From NCBI GenBank assembly GCA_040779335.1, contig JBFONV010000003.1, forward strand, positions 186,001 to 250,000: 64,000 nucleotides of DNA, written 5' to 3'. This DNA comes from JBFONV01 sp040779335 (GTDB taxonomy: Bacteria > Pseudomonadota > Gammaproteobacteria > Enterobacterales > Alteromonadaceae). Numbering within the stretch: position 1 is the first letter of the stretch; each line of letters begins with the position of its first letter. Below the pieces are notes generated by a model. The model was not told the origin of the DNA and made no database searches. It was given only the letters and a program-made list of their open reading frames with translations. A program made the translations under genes and the position numbers. Shown in pieces: positions 59,773 through 64,000 of this stretch.

Positions 59773-62700
59773 ATGCCGTTGTACACAGATGCGTTAAAAA
59801 AATTACAGATTGAATTCAAGAAAAGTCTCCCTGATCGTATAGACGCGATCACTTCTCGTTATAAAAATCTTAGCCTATCTAATTGGCAATTAAATGAAGT
59901 AAAACAGCTACATCTCGATATTCACAGTCTTACTGGGGCTGCCGGCACTTTCGGAATACAGTCACTTTCTGTTTTGGCTAGACAAATAGAGGTTGTTCTT
60001 AAATCTGTCGTTGAGCGCGAAGAAGTACCAAATATCGAAACTTGGCAAGAGATAGGTAATGAGATTTCACGACTCAAACAAGTTGCACAAAATGCTATTA
60101 AAGACTCCTCGCATAATTTAATGCCGCCAGAAAAAACAAAAATATCTAATCAAAGCCCTTTAATATACATAGTTGAGGATGATGATAGTCAGGCTCAACA
60201 GTTAATGAATACTTTAAAAAGGAACGGATATCAGACTCAGATATTTAACTCTCAAACAGCTGTGCAAAGCGCATGGGAAAACCCTACTAAACCCGATGCC
60301 CTGCTGATAGATATTAATCTTTCTAGTGATAATGAAGGTGGTTTTAGACTGCTTGAATGGATACAAAAGAATAGCGAGCAATGTCCACCAGTGGTCATTG
60401 CCTCAGTGTATGACGATCTTGACACTCGTCTTCGCGCATACCGAGCGGGGGCTGCTCGATATTTTTGTAAACCGTTAGTGACAGATGACTTAGTAACCAC
60501 GCTCGATCAGCTTACTGGGCGTATCCCTACAGATCCTTATCGCATATTGTTGGTTGACGATGATCGAATATTGCTAAAGTTACAAACAGTGGCTTTGGAA
60601 CAATCAGGGATGTTGGTAGAGTCTATATCTGAACCGCGTAAAACTTTGCAGGCACTGGACACATTTAAACCTGATGTACTGCTATTAGACGTCTATATGC
60701 CTGATATCAACGGCCCTGAATTGGCTGCGGTTGTGCGTGAACGACATGATAATCTTCATCTACCTATTATTTTTCTTTCGGCAGAAACTGACGTAAGCGC
60801 ACAATTAAAAGCGCTTAGTTTAGGCGGTGACGACTTCCTAATAAAACCAATAAAACCTGAACATTTGGTGTCTGCTGTTACAACTAGAGCTCGGCGGGCA
60901 CGTCAGGCAAATGTTTTATACAATCGATTAAAGCTTAACCTTTATGAACGCGAAAGAGAGCACTTAGCATTAAATAAGCATGCTCTAGTGAGTATTACTA
61001 ATAGAAAAGGTGATATAAATTATGTAAATGACACCTTTTGTAAAATCAGTGGTTATAGCCGTAACGAACTATTAGGACAAAATCATCGAATAGTAAAGTC
61101 AGGCATACATCCACCTAAATTTTATGAAGATATATGGCACACAATCGTAAACGGTGATATTTGGCAAGGCGAGATATGTAATCTCAATAAAAATGGCGAC
61201 TTTTATTGGGTTTCATCAACGATTATGCCACTTGTCGATGATAATGGTAATGCGTATCAATACGTGTCTATTCGTACAGACATTACTCAACAAAAAGAAG
61301 CAGAACAACAACAACGTAAGAAAATAGCGATACAAACAATGTTGTCAGAAGCTGCTGGACTATTGCTATTGTCAGACTATAAAAATTTAGACAATAGCAT
61401 TAGGCAAGCGCTTGCTTTAGCAGGAAAATGCCTTGGTGTTGATCGGGCCAGCTTGTTTTTAAATAGTTCTGACGGTCGTTACACGATTAACACTCTAGAA
61501 TGGAACTCACCAGACAGTATATCACCACCGCACAAACTTAAAAAAATGGAGTTGACTGATGCTCCTTGGTGGTTTGAGCAACTAGGTAGTGGTAATACCA
61601 TTAAGGTGCCAGATGTAGTCAATTTACCAAAAGAAGCAGCAAAAGAAAAAACAATGTTCGAGTCGTTTGGCATCACTTCCATTTCTGCGCTGCCACTGCA
61701 AGCTCATGGCGCAGTAAAAGGGTTTGTTGTTTTTGAACATACGGCAAAGACAATGGACTTCGGAGAAGAACAGCTGTCGTCTTTAGCTATATTGACTAAT
61801 TTGCTCAGTGGGGCGCTACTACGAGCTAAAAGTGAAGAAAAGGCTGCTCTAAGTGCTATGCAGCTTAATGCCACTTTGGACTCCACTAAAGATGGTATTT
61901 TGGCTGTTGATTCTGATGGCCAAGTGCTGTTTATGAATGAGCAATTTCGCAATATGTGGGGAGTTCCAAAAGATTTAATCGACGATACTGATGATCAATC
62001 TTTGCTAGAATATTCTAAAGAAAAACTTCTTGATCCTAAAGCCTTTTTTGAAAGAATAGAATATTTATACCAGAGTGATGAAGATTCTAATGATTTGATT
62101 GAGTTACGTGACGGTCGTATTTTTGAACGTTTTTCGAGAGTATTTAATAAGCAAAATATCGACGAAAATAAGCCTAGCCGAGTGTGGAGTTTTCATGATA
62201 TTACCGAGCGTCATGTTGCTGAATTATCTGCTACTGCAGCCAAAGAGCGTCTACGCCGTGGTCAAGAATATGCCAATATTGGCACCTGGGAGTGGGACAT
62301 TGAAAGTGGCGACTTGTACTGGACTGAAAGAATTGCTCCGTTATTTGGTTATCAAAGTGGAACACTTGAAACATCCTATGAAAACTTTATGGGAGCCATA
62401 CATCCGGACGATCGTTTAAAAGTAAGTAATGCTGTCAATGCTTGTGTCGAGCTTGATGAACCCTACGATATTGAGCACCGTGTTGTCTGGCCTAACGGGA
62501 ATGTGCGCTGGCTCCATGAGCGCGGCGCTGTGCAACGAGATAGTAATGGCAAAGCTGAACGTATGATTGGTGTCGTGCAAGATATCGATATTCGTAAACG
62601 TACCGAGTTAGCCTTAGATAAAAGTAAACAAGAGCTACTCCAAGCTCAGCATCTTGCTAAGCTAGGTAACTGGAGTGAAGATTTAATCACTGGGGAATTG

Positions 62701-64000
62701 ACTTGGTCAGATGAGGTATATCGAATATTTGGTGACAAACCAAACTCCATGGAATTAAGTGCAGAGTTATTTCGCAGCAAAGTACATCCAGACGACTTGA
62801 CGTTGTTCGATGAAGCTCGAGATCATGCAAAAGAAACAGGGCATTTTGAGTTGCTCCACCGCATTGTTTTACATAACAATAATATACGTTATGTGCAGCA
62901 GTTAGGAAGTGTTGCTAGGAATAGTGATGGTCTCCCTATAACGCTTTTTGGAACATTACAAGACGTTACCGAACGTATTGAAGCCGAACAGAGGTTGCGT
63001 GAATATCAAGAGCGCTTTACCTTTGCCATCGAAGGCGCCGGAGATGGTGTTTGGGATTGGGATGTGAGTAGCGGCAAAATGCTAATGTCAGGACATTATG
63101 AACCCATGCTTGGATATGAGTTTGGTGAACTCGAGCCCAACATTGAAACATGGCTTGAGTCTGTTTATCCGGATGATCTTGAACATGTAGAAAGTCAACT
63201 AAACGAGTACATAGAAGGTAAGAGAGAAAATTATAATATCGAGCTTCGTTTACTCTGCAAGAATGGCAGTTATAAATGGGTATTATGCCGAGGTACTATT
63301 GTAGAACGTGATAAAGACGGAAGACCATCACGCCTAATTGGTATTCACAGTGACATTGATGAACGGAAAAAGTCAGAACGAACACTACATCTGTTTAAGC
63401 ATGTTGTTACCTCAATGATTGATGGGGTTATAATAATTAATCCATCGGGTATTGTTCAGATGGCCAATCCACCAGTTTCGGCTATATTTGGTTACGATGA
63501 TAATACTCTGATAGGTAAAAATGTATCCATGTTAATGCCAGCTAAAATCGCTAGCCAACATGATGCTTTTTTACAACGTTATATTAACACAAGAGAAGGA
63601 CGTATTGTTAATCGGCAAATTGAAGTGACGGCAGTAAAACGTGATGGCACTGAGTTCCCGATAGAATTAGCAGTAAGTGAAATACTTGTCGATGAAGATT
63701 CGCTTTTTGTCGGTCTTGTGCGGGATATTACTGATAGAAAATTATCAGAACAACAAATTATTGAAGCGCGAGAGCAGGCAGATAGAGCGAATCAGGCAAA
63801 ATCTGAGTTCCTTTCCAGTATGAGTCATGAGCTACGTACCCCAATGAACGCGATCCTTGGTTTTGGTCAGCTAATGGAGTATGACGACACCTTACCCGAT
63901 GATCACAAAGATAGTGTCAATGAAATTCTTAAAGCGGGTCAACATTTACTAGAGTTGATTAATGAAGTACTAGATTTAGCTAAGGTTGAATCAGGTAAAC
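59773..64000 (+). CDS. giant multi-sensor hybrid histidine kinase, 5' part
   Basis: The open frame has no stop from here to the end of the window, at least 1409 residues. In order: an HPt-like domain with 'DIHSLTGAAGTFG' (His51), a receiver with 'LLIDINLS' (Asp180), a second receiver with 'LLLDVYMPDING' (Asp306), PAS (about 400-510), GAF-like (about 515-690), PAS domains near 697, 830, 960, 1083 and 1207, and HisKA 'FLSSMSHELRTPMNA' with His1352. The ATPase part is cut off. The exact start (59752 or 59773) is uncertain. It begins 134 bp after the regulator-phosphatase gene and is probably its partner. Confidence 0.88.
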   Translation, partial: MPLYTDALKKLQIEFKKSLPDRIDAITSRYKNLSLSNWQLNEVKQLHLDIHSLTGAAGTFGIQSLSVLARQIEVVLKSVVEREEVPNIETWQEIGNEISRLKQVAQNAIKDSSHNLMPPEKTKISNQSPLIYIVEDDDSQAQQLMNTLKRNGYQTQIFNSQTAVQSAWENPTKPDALLIDINLSSDNEGGFRLLEWIQKNSEQCPPVVIASVYDDLDTRLRAYRAGAARYFCKPLVTDDLVTTLDQLTGRIPTDPYRILLVDDDRILLKLQTVALEQSGMLVESISEPRKTLQALDTFKPDVLLLDVYMPDINGPELAAVVRERHDNLHLPIIFLSAETDVSAQLKALSLGGDDFLIKPIKPEHLVSAVTTRARRARQANVLYNRLKLNLYEREREHLALNKHALVSITNRKGDINYVNDTFCKISGYSRNELLGQNHRIVKSGIHPPKFYEDIWHTIVNGDIWQGEICNLNKNGDFYWVSSTIMPLVDDNGNAYQYVSIRTDITQQKEAEQQQRKKIAIQTMLSEAAGLLLLSDYKNLDNSIRQALALAGKCLGVDRASLFLNSSDGRYTINTLEWNSPDSISPPHKLKKMELTDAPWWFEQLGSGNTIKVPDVVNLPKEAAKEKTMFESFGITSISALPLQAHGAVKGFVVFEHTAKTMDFGEEQLSSLAILTNLLSGALLRAKSEEKAALSAMQLNATLDSTKDGILAVDSDGQVLFMNEQFRNMWGVPKDLIDDTDDQSLLEYSKEKLLDPKAFFERIEYLYQSDEDSNDLIELRDGRIFERFSRVFNKQNIDENKPSRVWSFHDITERHVAELSATAAKERLRRGQEYANIGTWEWDIESGDLYWTERIAPLFGYQSGTLETSYENFMGAIHPDDRLKVSNAVNACVELDEPYDIEHRVVWPNGNVRWLHERGAVQRDSNGKAERMIGVVQDIDIRKRTELALDKSKQELLQAQHLAKLGNWSEDLITGELTWSDEVYRIFGDKPNSMELSAELFRSKVHPDDLTLFDEARDHAKETGHFELLHRIVLHNNNIRYVQQLGSVARNSDGLPITLFGTLQDVTERIEAEQRLREYQERFTFAIEGAGDGVWDWDVSSGKMLMSGHYEPMLGYEFGELEPNIETWLESVYPDDLEHVESQLNEYIEGKRENYNIELRLLCKNGSYKWVLCRGTIVERDKDGRPSRLIGIHSDIDERKKSERTLHLFKHVVTSMIDGVIIINPSGIVQMANPPVSAIFGYDDNTLIGKNVSMLMPAKIASQHDAFLQRYINTREGRIVNRQIEVTAVKRDGTEFPIELAVSEILVDEDSLFVGLVRDITDRKLSEQQIIEAREQADRANQAKSEFLSSMSHELRTPMNAILGFGQLMEYDDTLPDDHKDSVNEILKAGQHLLELINEVLDLAKVESGK

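Noticed and set aside
1..64000. Mobile elements, CRISPR arrays, tRNA or rRNA genes
   Set aside because: No transposase, integrase, regularly spaced repeats or recognisable tRNA/rRNA sequence was seen; gene order is that of a stable chromosomal core with few accessory segments.

Overview
The window is a chromosomal stretch from an AT-rich marine gammaproteobacterium. Gene order and protein sequences fit the order Alteromonadales, in the Colwellia/Thalassotalea neighbourhood: an rluC-HAD-maf-yceD-rpmF-plsX-fab run, a prpB-prpC-acnD-prpF methylcitrate cluster under a GntR-type regulator, DUF2066-hda, VC2046/SO_2500- and DUF2947-like genes. Genus is inference from gene content; there is no rRNA in the window. 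I saw no tRNA, insertion sequence, prophage or CRISPR array.

Layout. 1-11.6 kb is a housekeeping block: the end of rluC, HAD phosphatase, maf, then yceD-rpmF-plsX-fabD-fabG-acpP-fabF for ribosomal protein L32 and fatty acid synthesis (fabH is missing from its usual place), followed by pabC-mltG-tmk-holB-PilZ-tatD. 12-20.2 kb holds a nucleoside-gate membrane protein and the complete propionate-degrading methylcitrate cluster. 20.3-24.8 kb holds purMN, a DUF3108 protein and DUF2066-hda. 24.9-29.7 kb is a minus-strand run: a lipoprotein with a zinc-protease motif, DUF2069, arsC-like, bepA and an unknown protein. 29.8-37.2 kb carries a TusA-like protein, an AI-2E-type permease, gcvR-bcp, dapA-bamC, and the yffB-dapE-M15 peptidase run. 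37.7-45.1 kb carries ackA-pta, yfbV, xthA-rlmA, a YchJ protein and a LexA-controlled sulA.

45.2-54.1 kb is the most unusual part. Four tightly packed genes (thermostable-hemolysin-family/GNAT-like protein, AMP-dependent acyl ligase, haem-oxygenase-fold iron enzyme, short-chain dehydrogenase) look like an unassigned small-molecule pathway. They run into a TPR periplasmic protein, a QseBC-like two-component system and a cysteine-free cupredoxin / divergent FTR1-like permease / outer-membrane-protein trio with overlapping or near-overlapping ends. 54.1-57.4 kb has DUF2947, an OmpA-family porin, a radical SAM protein and a 58-aa protein.

The right end (58.4-64 kb) is a signalling module: a response regulator fused to a SpoIIE-type phosphatase, then a very large sensor kinase (HPt, two receiver domains, about six PAS-type domains, a GAF-like domain, histidine kinase core) that runs off the window.

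Regulatory DNA read directly includes strong promoters for yceD, acpP and the ompA-like gene, a consensus LexA box, two GntR operator-like palindromes, and about ten intrinsic terminators or hairpins. Two of these sit inside operons (after acpP, and between acnD and prpF).
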